Of a DNA stretch of 64,000 nt, positions 7,927 through 16,668 are shown piece after piece. Origin of the DNA: CAYMAZ01 sp964388575 (lineage in GTDB: Bacteria > Bacteroidota > Bacteroidia > Bacteroidales > DTU049). The stretch spans positions 1 to 64,000 of the forward strand of contig CAYMAZ010000016.1 in assembly GCA_964388575.1 (NCBI GenBank), read 5' to 3'. A program made the position numbers and the translations under genes. The notes below the pieces were generated by a model, which saw nothing but the letters and a program-made list of their open reading frames with translations, had not been told where the DNA came from and ran no database searches. The number at the start of each line of letters is the position of its first letter. Positions within the stretch are counted from its first letter, which is position 1.

Positions 7927-10263
7927 ATGAAAACAAAAAATAATATTTTCTTTTCAGTTTTGGCCATCATTGCATTTCTGATAATGCAAATGCCAACACA
8001 TGTAAATGCACAAAGCTGTAGCGGAAATTGCGGGGGAAGTGCAGGGAGTTGTTATTGTGATGATGCCTGCTGGGGTTATGGAGACTGTTGTCCTGACGTT
8101 TGCACCTACTGCGGAACATTTTCTTCTACAATGATTGCCAATTGCGGAGGACCTGTGAATTGTCTCACGTGTCCTTCTTTTGATTTCACAATTACAGCGA
8201 CCAGCACATTTCAGACACACTCTTCAAGTATAGTGACCGGAGGATGTAAGCAATATCAGGTGAATTTGACCGCTGGAAATATTGCGACATTTACATTTTG
8301 TTCAAATGGCGGTACAGCCAATTATGATACATATCTAACATTAAGGGATGCTTCCTGTACAACTGTTGCATCAAATGATGATGTGTGTGGTTTATTGTCA
8401 GAGATTGTATATACAGTTGCAACAACAGGAGTGTATTATCTTGAAGTAAATTCATGCTGTACTGGTAGTTCCGCAGGGAATTACACACTTGCATACAGGC
8501 AGTTTACACCAGGTCCATGCGATATTATTACACCAATATTAGGATGTGGAATTTCTCAGATGCAAACAGCTACATCCAATGGTACAGGACTGTGGTCAAC
8601 TGTTTCTGCATGTGGTGGGTATGTGCCTCCCGGTCAGGAATTCATATATGAATTTGTTGCTCCGGTTGACGGAATTTACAGTTTAGAGGTTGTATCTGCA
8701 ACACCTGGTGGATATTATTTTGATTATCAGTGGAAAACAGGATCATGTTCCGAAACAGGCTGGAACTGTATTTCATCTGTCTATCAGCCTGGAAATTATG
8801 GATCGTTGAACTGGATAGCCGGAACAACATATTACATATTACTTGATGCACAGGGCACTACTCCCAGAACTCAGGAATTTTATATTCAACTTCCTGCTTC
8901 TTCAAATCCCTGCAATTCGATTACAACAATTTCAGGATGTGGTTCTTCCAATGTTCAAAGCTATATGTCAACAGGAACCGGAGTTTGGGATGTGTCAGAA
9001 TGTGGCTACAATACCCCAGGACAGGAAAAAATTTATGAATTTACTCCAACTGTGAGTGGAGACTATTCGCTCAAAGTTACATCTACAAATGGTTACTATG
9101 CAGACTATTTCTGGAAAACAAGCCTCTGTAATGATACTGGTTGGATTTGCATAGATGATCTGTCAGGACCAGTTGCTTTAGGAACATTGCCATTAACAGC
9201 CGGTATAACATATTATCTTTTAATCGATGCCGAATCAACAGATACAGTTATTCATGAATTTTACATCGGATCTCCACCTGAGCCGATTGTTTGTCCTCCG
9301 GGTGCAATACTGGAAGGAGAACCTGAATGTTACAGTGGCTATGTTGACTCATACAATGGTGGTTGCAATTCTACACCCAATGTTTTTCAGACCTTAACAC
9401 AGTGTTGCGGTATAATCTGCGGAAAGACAGGCGTTTTTGATTCAAGCAGAGATACTGACTGGTATGAACTGACCACAACCACTTCAACACAAATTGACAT
9501 CAGTTTAACTTCAGAAAGTTACATCATTCTATATCTTATTGACGGAAATGTGGATTGCACTCAACCTGACATTATCGCTGACGATATTGCCTATACAGGG
9601 GATACAGCAAGAATTTCATCTACAGTAGGGGCAGGTACCTGGTGGATTTGGGTAGGGACTGATCTTGATAACTGGCCCTGTTCCACACAATATATTTTGA
9701 CATACAATGCATGTGCTGCAGAAACTCCCGGCGCAATTACAGGCCCTGATTTTACATGTCAGGGATATACAAATGTAGCATACTCCATTGCACCTGTTGC
9801 AAATGCAGACTCCTACCTGTGGTCATATTCCGGGACCGGAGCCATAATCAATGGCAATACAGAAAATATTACCATTGATTTTGATGCAGGTGCTACAAGT
9901 GGTGTGCTGTCTGTTTCTGCAAGTAATCCTTGCGGAGAGTTAAGCGCTCCTTCTCCCGGATTAACCATCACGGTTGATCCATGTGCCGGGATTCATGAAG
10001 TAGAAAAAGGTTTGTTAGTTGAACTGATTCCGAATCCCAGTGAGGGAATTTTTAGTTGTGTGATGACAACAGACATCCAGGATGTATTTAAAATTCAGAT
10101 CACTGACGTGAACGGAAAAATCATCTGGACAGAACAGATCAATCTTGTTCCGGGGAAAAACAGCATGGAAATGAATATGAGACATCTTGCAAACGGAACA
10201 TATTTTCTGATTGGAAACGGAAATAACACGCAATTCCGCAAAGTATTTATGATCAACAGGTAG
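7927..10263 (+). CDS. Secreted Cys-rich protein with somatomedin-B-like domain and T9SS type A tail
   Basis: 778 residues. A signal peptide ends near NAQS. Residues 31-62 carry cysteines at 31, 35, 42, 44, 48, 54, 55 and 62, the CxxxC-CxC-CC spacing of somatomedin-B knots. Then come a PPC-like beta domain (about 85-195), two tandem copies of a module of about 120-130 residues (starting PCDIITPILGCG near 198 and PCNSITTISGCG near 328, each with a W-K-T-x-x-C-x-x-T-G-W motif), another PPC-like domain (about 480-600) and a PKD-like domain. It ends with the T9SS sorting domain (LIPNPSEGIF to FMINR). It should be exported by the T9SS and attached to or released from the cell surface. Ligand and function are unknown. 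Confidence 0.9.
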   Translation: MKTKNNIFFSVLAIIAFLIMQMPTHVNAQSCSGNCGGSAGSCYCDDACWGYGDCCPDVCTYCGTFSSTMIANCGGPVNCLTCPSFDFTITATSTFQTHSSSIVTGGCKQYQVNLTAGNIATFTFCSNGGTANYDTYLTLRDASCTTVASNDDVCGLLSEIVYTVATTGVYYLEVNSCCTGSSAGNYTLAYRQFTPGPCDIITPILGCGISQMQTATSNGTGLWSTVSACGGYVPPGQEFIYEFVAPVDGIYSLEVVSATPGGYYFDYQWKTGSCSETGWNCISSVYQPGNYGSLNWIAGTTYYILLDAQGTTPRTQEFYIQLPASSNPCNSITTISGCGSSNVQSYMSTGTGVWDVSECGYNTPGQEKIYEFTPTVSGDYSLKVTSTNGYYADYFWKTSLCNDTGWICIDDLSGPVALGTLPLTAGITYYLLIDAESTDTVIHEFYIGSPPEPIVCPPGAILEGEPECYSGYVDSYNGGCNSTPNVFQTLTQCCGIICGKTGVFDSSRDTDWYELTTTTSTQIDISLTSESYIILYLIDGNVDCTQPDIIADDIAYTGDTARISSTVGAGTWWIWVGTDLDNWPCSTQYILTYNACAAETPGAITGPDFTCQGYTNVAYSIAPVANADSYLWSYSGTGAIINGNTENITIDFDAGATSGVLSVSASNPCGELSAPSPGLTITVDPCAGIHEVEKGLLVELIPNPSEGIFSCVMTTDIQDVFKIQITDVNGKIIWTEQINLVPGKNSMEMNMRHLANGTYFLIGNGNNTQFRKVFMINR

Positions 10264-10286
10264 TAATAAAGTCTTTGTGAATAATC

Positions 10287-10320
10287 AAAGAGGCTGTGTT
10301 GATGTGATGCAGCCTCTTTT
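10287..10320 (+). terminator. Intrinsic terminator
   Basis: The perfect stem AAAGAGGCTG (10287-10296) pairs with CAGCCTCTTTT (10310-10320), loop about 13 nt, ending in a T run. It terminates the Cys-rich protein transcript and, read on the other strand (AAAAGAGGCTG), may also serve the convergent methyltransferase gene. Confidence 0.8.
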
Positions 10321-10327
10321 TATGAAG

Positions 10328-11068
10328 TTATCTGCCTTCAACATGGAGCCATCGGGTCGTCTTGACAATGATTCTGATGATAAGGTAAAATATGGTTCCG
10401 GACAGAATAAATACAATCCAGGGAAAACTCATTTTCAAATGAGCATACGTGAAATATTGTTTGATCAAATAAACTAAAGTAAAGGTAATGACTGTTGCAT
10501 ATAAACCGTGATATTCTCTTTTTAGAACATTTTTTATTGAAAAAGAAACCCCTGTTTTTTGATAACCTTTGAGTTTTGGAAAAAAAGAAGGCGTATTCTG
10601 AGACCATTTTGTAAAAGCATCACCGAATTTATTATTTATAAACCGTTCTTCAGCAAACATGATTCTTTCATAATATATCCAGAAGAAAAACACAGCAAAA
10701 ATTAAAAACTCAATACTACCAACATACAGAATCAGCCCGAGCCACATGAGAAAATTTCCCAGGTACAGCGGATGTCTGACAATTGAATACATCCCTTTGG
10801 TATTGAGTTGTTCTGCCACTTGACCGGCTTTGGTGTTTCTGCCTGAAGTGTTCTGAGGTGTGAATCCGATCGTCAGAGCTCTTATAATCTGGCCGGAAAA
10901 GGAAATTAAAAAACATGCCAGTGCCCACCAATGGTTTTCAAAATGAAAGAATTCATCATTTTCAAAATATAAAACCGGAATCACAATGGCATATAAGAAC
11001 AACGGAATATAACTTCTGTATTTAAACAAGCTGTTGCCCGAACGTTCGAATTCTGTTATTAATGACAT
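10328..11068 (-). CDS. Integral membrane methyltransferase of the ICMT/PEMT type
   Basis: About 246 residues from the chosen ATG (MSLITEFERSGN); the longest frame has a 35-residue extension reading across the mutS promoter region, which is not credible. Several membrane helices and the family signature for SAM binding are visible: SIVRHPLYLGNFLMWLGL, and EERFINNKFGDAFTKW near the end of the core, typical of isoprenylcysteine carboxyl methyltransferase-like enzymes in bacteria. The C-terminal part adds further hydrophobic segments. The substrate (a lipid, quinone or small molecule) is not readable. It is divergent from mutS, with a TACCTTTG -7 element at 11099-11092. Confidence 0.85.
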   Translation of the reverse strand: MSLITEFERSGNSLFKYRSYIPLFLYAIVIPVLYFENDEFFHFENHWWALACFLISFSGQIIRALTIGFTPQNTSGRNTKAGQVAEQLNTKGMYSIVRHPLYLGNFLMWLGLILYVGSIEFLIFAVFFFWIYYERIMFAEERFINNKFGDAFTKWSQNTPSFFPKLKGYQKTGVSFSIKNVLKREYHGLYATVITFTLVYLIKQYFTYAHLKMSFPWIVFILSGTIFYLIIRIIVKTTRWLHVEGR

Positions 11069-11091
11069 ATTATTGTTTGTAAAATTTCGGG

Positions 11092-11099
11092 CAAAGGTA
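11092..11099 (-). promoter_or_regulatory. -7 promoter element of the ICMT-like gene
   Basis: On the minus strand the bases read TACCTTTG, matching TAnnTTTG, 23 bp before the ATG at 11068. No clear TTTG -33 was found at the expected distance. Confidence 0.5.
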
Positions 11100-11121
11100 C
11101 GAGAATTTGAGAGAAAAACCC

Positions 11122-11129
11122 TAACTTTG
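11122..11129 (+). promoter_or_regulatory. -7 promoter element of mutS
   Basis: TAACTTTG matches TAnnTTTG on the plus strand, placing the mutS transcript start near 11136. This rules out the open-frame start at 11034 and supports the TTG start at 11160. Confidence 0.5.
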
Positions 11130-11159
11130 ACAGCTCTGAAAATTGAAACCCGGGACAAG

Positions 11160-13766
11160 TTGAAAGCAGCCACAACACCACTTATGAAGCAGTATTACTC
11201 CGTCAAGGCAAAATATCCTGATGCGCTGCTACTTTTCAGGGTGGGGGACTTTTATGAAACTTTTGAAGATGACGCTGTAAAAACCGCAAACGCCCTGGGT
11301 ATTGTGCTGACAAAAAGAGCCAACGGTTCCGCATCCTTTGTGAATCTGGCAGGATTCCCCTATCATTCACTTGACAATTATCTTCCCAAACTTGTGAAGG
11401 CAGGATATCGGGTTGCCATTTGCGAACAGCTGGAAGATCCGAAAATGACAAAAACCATTGTCAAAAGAGGGATCACAGAAGTTGTTACTCCGGGAATTGC
11501 TTTTAGTGATCAGGTGCTTGAAAATAAGTCAAATAATTTTCTTGCAGGTGTCCATTTTGAAAAGGATCAGTTTGGCATGTCATTTCTGGATGTCTCTACA
11601 GGTGAGTTTTACATTGCTGAAGGAGATCGGGAATATTGCGAAAAATTACTTCAAACATTCAGCCCAAGTGAAATTGTAATCAGGAAAAACAAACGCGAAG
11701 ATTTTTTTGAAATGTTCGGAGAAAAGTTTTACACTTACACTTTTGAAGACTGGGTATTTACTTTTGACTTTGGCTATGAAAAACTTACCAGACAATTTCA
11801 GACAAAAACCCTGAAAGGATTTGGTATTGAAGATCAGCATGCAGGAATTATTGCTGCCGGAGCAACACTTCATTATCTTTCAGAGACGCATCATGAGCAT
11901 TCTGGACATATTTCCAGAATTTCACGCATTGAGCAGGATGATTTTGTGTGGATGGACCAGTTTACAATCCGAAATCTCGAACTGGTTTTTTCGCCCAACA
12001 TCAATGCTGTTACGCTGTTACATGTGCTCGATAAAACAACAACGCCAATGGGCGCGCGTATGCTTAAGCGCTGGATTATGTTGCCTTTGATTGATAAAAA
12101 GAAAATCGAAGACAGATTGTCTGTTGTGACATACTTTTTACAGAATACTGAACTTAGAGAAGAGATTAAGAATGAGTTTTCTTCAATCGGAGATATTGAA
12201 CGTCTTATTTCAAAAGTGACTGTCAGAAAAATCAACCCGCGTGAACTTTTGCATCTTTCAACAGCCCTGCAGCATACCGCACATGTGATCAGGTTGCTTA
12301 AAGGAACCGGTCACCCGATACTCGAGGCCTGGGCTGAACATTTTGATCCATGTACCCTTATCAGAGATAGAATCAGAAATGAAATTTCTTCCGATCCGCC
12401 AGCTGTTGCCATGAAAGGGGGAATCATCAGTAAAGGTGTTTCTAAAGAACTTGATGATCTTCGCTCAGTTGCCTATGAGGGAAAGGACTATCTGACTTCC
12501 ATACAGCAGCGTGAAATTCAGAGAACCGGCATCCCGTCCCTTAAAATAGCCTTCAATAATGTATTTGGTTATTATTTGGAAGTAACTCATGCACATAAAA
12601 ACAAAGTGCCGGACGAGTGGATCAGAAAGCAAACACTAACCAGTGCTGAGAGATATATCACTCCTGAGCTTAAAGAGTATGAGGATAAAATTCTCGGTGC
12701 TGAAGAAAAAATTCTGACTCTTGAATTGCAACTTTTTCAGGAGCTGATTGGAGCTACTGAAGAATATGTTCGTCCGGTGCAGCAGAATGCTTCATTACTT
12801 GCAAGAATTGACTGCTTGTTGTCATTGGCTCAACTGGCAGAAAACCGAAATTATTGCAGACCCGAGATTACGGATGGTTTTGCATTGAAAATCAAAGAAG
12901 GTCGTCATCCTGTGATCGAACAACAAATGCAACCCGGGCAGGAATATGTGCCAAATGATATTTTTCTTGATAATAATACACAGCAAATGATCATCCTGAC
13001 AGGACCCAACATGTCCGGAAAATCAGCATTGCTCAGACAAACTGCGTTGATTTCACTAATGGCTCAGATTGGTTCCTATGTGCCTGCTTCAGAAGCACAA
13101 CTCAGCATTGTAGACAAAATTTTTACACGTGTTGGAGCCTCAGACAATATTTCCTCCGGAGAATCAACATTCATGGTTGAAATGAATGAAACAGCAAGCA
13201 TTCTTAATAATATTTCCAACAGAAGCCTTGTGCTTCTGGATGAAATCGGACGCGGAACAAGCACATATGACGGAATCTCAATCGCGTGGGCTATTACTGA
13301 ATTTCTGCATGAAAACCCCTTAGCCAGAGTAAAAACACTATTTGCCACACACTATCATGAACTGAATGAACTGGCTTCTTATATGCCTCGTTGCAAAAAC
13401 TTTCATATTTCTGTCCGTGAATCAGGAAATAAAATAATATTTCTTCACAAACTTGAACCAGGCGGAACAGAACACAGTTTTGGAATACATGTAGCGCGAA
13501 TGGCAGGAATTCCTTCTCAGGTTATCAGTCGTGCAAATGAGATTCTCGTTGAGCTTGAGAAAAAAATTAACTCAAATGAAGTTTTGCCAGCCTCAAAATC
13601 TCAGGCAGCTGGATTTCAGCTCAGTTTTGTTCAACTGGATGATCCGTTGCTAATACAGATAAAAAATGAACTGATTGATCTTGACATCAATTCACTTACT
13701 CCCGTCGAAGCTCTAATGAAACTGAATGAAATTAAAAATCTGCTTTCAAAAAAGAAAAACCAATAG
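11160..13766 (+). CDS. mutS: DNA mismatch repair protein MutS
   Basis: About 868 residues, full length for MutS. It has the mismatch-binding domain (TPLMKQYYSVKAKYPD, then FRVGDFYETF with the Phe-x-Glu mismatch probe region), connector, lever and clamp domains, and the C-terminal ABC-type ATPase with Walker A GPNMSGKS and Walker B LVLLDEIGRGTSTYDG. It recognises base mismatches with MutL. Start choice: the conserved TPLMKQY block begins before the first ATG (11184), and the only plausible initiator that keeps it is TTG 11160; the upstream frame to 11034 overlaps the divergent gene and the promoter. The exact start is therefore less certain than the identity. Confidence 0.95.
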   Translation: MKAATTPLMKQYYSVKAKYPDALLLFRVGDFYETFEDDAVKTANALGIVLTKRANGSASFVNLAGFPYHSLDNYLPKLVKAGYRVAICEQLEDPKMTKTIVKRGITEVVTPGIAFSDQVLENKSNNFLAGVHFEKDQFGMSFLDVSTGEFYIAEGDREYCEKLLQTFSPSEIVIRKNKREDFFEMFGEKFYTYTFEDWVFTFDFGYEKLTRQFQTKTLKGFGIEDQHAGIIAAGATLHYLSETHHEHSGHISRISRIEQDDFVWMDQFTIRNLELVFSPNINAVTLLHVLDKTTTPMGARMLKRWIMLPLIDKKKIEDRLSVVTYFLQNTELREEIKNEFSSIGDIERLISKVTVRKINPRELLHLSTALQHTAHVIRLLKGTGHPILEAWAEHFDPCTLIRDRIRNEISSDPPAVAMKGGIISKGVSKELDDLRSVAYEGKDYLTSIQQREIQRTGIPSLKIAFNNVFGYYLEVTHAHKNKVPDEWIRKQTLTSAERYITPELKEYEDKILGAEEKILTLELQLFQELIGATEEYVRPVQQNASLLARIDCLLSLAQLAENRNYCRPEITDGFALKIKEGRHPVIEQQMQPGQEYVPNDIFLDNNTQQMIILTGPNMSGKSALLRQTALISLMAQIGSYVPASEAQLSIVDKIFTRVGASDNISSGESTFMVEMNETASILNNISNRSLVLLDEIGRGTSTYDGISIAWAITEFLHENPLARVKTLFATHYHELNELASYMPRCKNFHISVRESGNKIIFLHKLEPGGTEHSFGIHVARMAGIPSQVISRANEILVELEKKINSNEVLPASKSQAAGFQLSFVQLDDPLLIQIKNELIDLDINSLTPVEALMKLNEIKNLLSKKKNQ

Positions 13767-13792
13767 GCCTCCAACCCCAAAACCTAAATATT

Positions 13793-14203
13793 ATGAAAAA
13801 ACAAAATTTGATTTTAATGTTTGCTGCAGTTCTGTTATTGGCAAATTCATGCAGCTTTACCTCAGCACACATCAAAGATGTCAGAATGTGCACTGAGTTA
13901 AGTGTCGACCAGTGCTCTGACGATGATCCTGTCTTTGATAATGACGACCCTGTCATTTATGTTTCATGCATTGTCAAAAATGCTCCGTCAGAAACTACGA
14001 TCACCTTCTCATGGTATTATACCGAACGTGATCCTATTGAAATCGATGTTGTTTCAGTTGAGCTGAAAGAAAGTGGTTCCTATCCTGTATATTCAAGCCT
14101 GAGTGCCCCATATGAAGGTTGGCCTGACGGAGATTATGAGGTCGTGATTGCCATTGAAGGATTTGAAGACAAGGCTGTGAGAAAAACATTTAAAGTCGAT
14201 TAA
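13793..14203 (+). CDS. Lipoprotein of unknown function
   Basis: 136 residues with a lipobox (LLLANSC) giving a lipidated Cys at about residue 20. The mature part is acidic (SDDDPVFDNDDPVIY) and predicted to be mostly beta strand, with a short immunoglobulin-like pattern (TITFSWYYTERDPIE, then DYEVVIAIEGFEDKAV). I do not recognise the family. It lies 26 bp after mutS and 29 bp before an MFS exporter; its grouping with either is unclear. Confidence 0.8.
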   Translation: MKKQNLILMFAAVLLLANSCSFTSAHIKDVRMCTELSVDQCSDDDPVFDNDDPVIYVSCIVKNAPSETTITFSWYYTERDPIEIDVVSVELKESGSYPVYSSLSAPYEGWPDGDYEVVIAIEGFEDKAVRKTFKVD

Positions 14204-14232
14204 CAATATAAAACTCCGAACAAAAGGAACTG

Positions 14233-15639
14233 ATGACTGTTTTTACTGATAACAACACTGACAAGATCAAAAAGCCTGCTCTTCTGATTGCTACAGTCAG
14301 CTCTTTTCTGGGCCCGTTTATGGGTTCTTCAATTAATATTGCACTTCCCCAGATTGGTGAGTATTTTTCGATGAATGCCATCATGCTGGGATGGGTAGCC
14401 ACAGCCTATTTGCTCACAGCAGCGGTGTTTCTTGTTCCATTTGGAAAACTGGCAGACATTGCTGGTCGCAAGAAAATTTATACCATTGGCATCATTATTT
14501 ATACTTTCAGTTCGTTGTTATGTGCGCTTTCATTTTCATCAACTGCTCTGATTATTTTCAGAATTATTCAGGGGATAGGTAGCGCAATGATTTTCAGCAC
14601 TGGAATGGCTATCCTGACGTCGGTTTATCCACCCGGAGAAAGGGGAAAAGCTTTTGGAATCAGCGTGGCATCAACGTATCTCGGACTTTCTATGGGTCCC
14701 TTTCTTGGCGGATTTATGACTCAGCAACTGGGGTGGCGAAGTATCTTCTGGCTGAATGTGCCAGTGGGAATTTTTCTTGTGTTTCTTGTTTTAAAACTCC
14801 TTAAAGGTGAATGGGCTGAAGCAAGAGGTGAAAAATTTGATTTTAAAGGTGCCTTTGTGTTGAGTGTTTCTCTGATTGCACTGATGCTTGGAATGAGTCG
14901 TCTGCCCTCAGCCGATGGAATAATTTTCATGCTTTCAGGGACCATCCTCATCATCCTGTTTGTGTATATACAAAACCGTTCTGCATGTCCTCTGGTTGAC
15001 ATCAAAATGTTTAAATACAATCGTGTGTTTGCGTTTTCAAATCTTGCTGCATTCATTAATTACAGTGCAACTTTTGCTGTAACATTTCTTCTGAGCCTGT
15101 ATCTGCAGTATATCAAAGGTTTTTCCGCGCAGTTTTCCGGCACAATTTTAATTGCACAACCATTCATCATGTCGGTTTTTTCTCCTCTGGCCGGACGTTT
15201 GTCTGATAAAGCCGAACCGAGAATTGTTGCATCAGCAGGAATGGCCCTGGTTTCAGTCGGCCTGTTTATGCTTGTTTGGATTCAACCCAAAACGCCTATT
15301 CCTATCATTGTCATTTATCTAATGACTCTTGGGTTGGGTTTTGCACTGTTTTCTTCGCCAAATACAAATGCAGTGATGACCTCAGTTGAAAAAAAATCTT
15401 ACGGAATTGCTTCATCAATCCTTGGAACAATGAGGCTGACAGGACAAATGTTCAGTATGGGTATTGCCATGTTTGTTTTTTCTCTGTTTATGGGAAAAGC
15501 CAAAATTGAACCAGAAGTATATCCCATGTTTATGAAAAGCATGAAGTTGATTTTTATAATTTTTACAATTCTCTGCTTTCTGGGAGTTTTTGCCTCTCTG
15601 AACAGAGGAAAATTAAATCATCATTCTGAACCCAGTTGA
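14233..15639 (+). CDS. MFS transporter, DHA2 (EmrB/QacA-like) family
   Basis: 468 residues with about 14 hydrophobic segments, as in the DHA2 drug:H+ antiporters. Visible motifs are the loop 2-3 signature in the form GKLADIAGRKKIY and the antiporter motif C region around GPFLGGFMTQQLGWRSIFWLNVPVG. Expected to expel hydrophobic or cationic compounds or metabolites across the inner membrane by proton exchange. No adaptor (EmrA) gene is adjacent. A weak hairpin follows the stop. Confidence 0.9.
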   Translation: MTVFTDNNTDKIKKPALLIATVSSFLGPFMGSSINIALPQIGEYFSMNAIMLGWVATAYLLTAAVFLVPFGKLADIAGRKKIYTIGIIIYTFSSLLCALSFSSTALIIFRIIQGIGSAMIFSTGMAILTSVYPPGERGKAFGISVASTYLGLSMGPFLGGFMTQQLGWRSIFWLNVPVGIFLVFLVLKLLKGEWAEARGEKFDFKGAFVLSVSLIALMLGMSRLPSADGIIFMLSGTILIILFVYIQNRSACPLVDIKMFKYNRVFAFSNLAAFINYSATFAVTFLLSLYLQYIKGFSAQFSGTILIAQPFIMSVFSPLAGRLSDKAEPRIVASAGMALVSVGLFMLVWIQPKTPIPIIVIYLMTLGLGFALFSSPNTNAVMTSVEKKSYGIASSILGTMRLTGQMFSMGIAMFVFSLFMGKAKIEPEVYPMFMKSMKLIFIIFTILCFLGVFASLNRGKLNHHSEPS

Positions 15640-15660
15640 ATTATTTAACAGAATAATTTT
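15639..15660 (+). terminator. Weak intrinsic terminator candidate
   Basis: AATTATT (15639-15645) pairs with AATAATT (15652-15658) around a TAACAG loop, followed by a short T run. The stem is all A-T, so termination strength is doubtful. Confidence 0.4.
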
Positions 15661-15667
15661 TGTGCCA

Positions 15668-15697
15668 TTTGTCAAATCAGTTTTTATATTATATTTG
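15668..15697 (+). promoter_or_regulatory. Promoter of the LapA-like/sensor/TspO-like group
   Basis: TTTG at 15668-15671, 18 bp spacer, TATATTTG at 15690-15697. The leader to ATG 15775 is about 70 nt. Confidence 0.65.
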
Positions 15698-15774
15698 TAT
15701 TAAAATATCAATCTGAACATAATCAAATTGTACTGATATGGTATAAACATTAACCCCTTTAAAATTAATAAGAT

Positions 15775-15993
15775 ATGAAAAAATTTTTCAAACAATTTTT
15801 ACTGATCCTGATTCTTATAATTATTATCATCTTTTCAGTTCAGAATCTTGGTTCTGTAACCATAAAATTTTTAAACTGGAGTGTCAACATTCCTTTGTTC
15901 CTTGCATTGATCGGAATTTATGTTCTCGGGACAATTTCCGGGAGTCTGTTGATTTCATTGTTCAGAAACATTACAAAGAAGGAGTCAAACTGA
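15775..15993 (+). CDS. LapA/DUF1049-domain small membrane protein
   Basis: 72 residues with two membrane helices (FLLILILIIIIIFSVQN and LFLALIGIYVLGTISGSLL) separated by a short loop NLGSVTIKFLNWSVNIP, the exact pattern of the lipopolysaccharide assembly protein A (DUF1049) domain. Family members help outer-membrane assembly in Proteobacteria; the role in Bacteroidota is not established. First gene of a possible three-gene unit. Confidence 0.8.
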   Translation: MKKFFKQFLLILILIIIIIFSVQNLGSVTIKFLNWSVNIPLFLALIGIYVLGTISGSLLISLFRNITKKESN

Positions 15994-16026
15994 AAACACA
16001 GACTTGAAAACATAAAAAGAACAGTG

Positions 16027-16659
16027 ATGAACGAAAACACAAATATTGAAAAAGACATGTCAGAAGCTCAGAAACCTGCTATGGACAGTCAGAATATTGA
16101 AAAAAACCAATTCAATGAATCCGAAGAAACAGAACAAACTGATAAAAGCTCTTTTGGTGAAAAGTTTTGGAAACTGATACGCAAGCATCCGCTTGTTGTT
16201 ATTCTCCTTCTTGTGATATTGTTTCTTGAAATTTGGTTTTTCTTTAAAACAAATTCTCAAAAAAAAGCGTTTCATGCTGAAAAGTCAGCAATCATTTCAA
16301 ACTATGAAAATCAGATTGACAGTTTAAAACTCAGCAGAATTGAACTGGCTACGAAAACATTTTCCTGGGCTGTCAGAAGTGACATGATGCGCAACAATAT
16401 TGAAAATATCAATGAATTGTTTAATCAGTTTATCAGAACTTCTGATGCAAAATTGCTTCAGCTCATTGATACAAAAACCAACACTGTGGTTTTGTCAACA
16501 GACAAGAAATTTCAGGGACAGAGATTCACGCTTCCTTCATTTATCAGTCTTGAAATTGAATCAACTGTTTCCGACTCAGTCAGCACAAAAGTTTACACAC
16601 CAATCATGGGTATCAATGAAATGCTTGGATTACTGATTGCAGAATTTGAGAGCAAATAA
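16027..16659 (+). CDS. Single-pass membrane protein with sensor-like extracytoplasmic domain
   Basis: About 210 residues. An acidic, disordered N-terminus (residues 1-45) precedes one membrane helix (HPLVVILLLVILFLEIWFFF). A short coiled coil (KKAFHAEKSAIISNYENQID) and a C-terminal domain with a PAS/Cache-like pattern follow (AKLLQLIDTKTNTVVLSTDK, then GINEMLGLLIAEF). No kinase, cyclase or methyl-accepting output domain is attached, so how a signal would be passed on is unknown. A GTG directly before the ATG is not used here. It lies between the LapA-like and TspO-like genes. Confidence 0.75.
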   Translation: MNENTNIEKDMSEAQKPAMDSQNIEKNQFNESEETEQTDKSSFGEKFWKLIRKHPLVVILLLVILFLEIWFFFKTNSQKKAFHAEKSAIISNYENQIDSLKLSRIELATKTFSWAVRSDMMRNNIENINELFNQFIRTSDAKLLQLIDTKTNTVVLSTDKKFQGQRFTLPSFISLEIESTVSDSVSTKVYTPIMGINEMLGLLIAEFESK

Positions 16660-16668
16660 TGAACGGCC

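Noticed and set aside
14233..15639. Possible sugar or nitrate MFS transporter
   Set aside because: About 14 helices and DHA2 motifs fit the drug-exporter family better.
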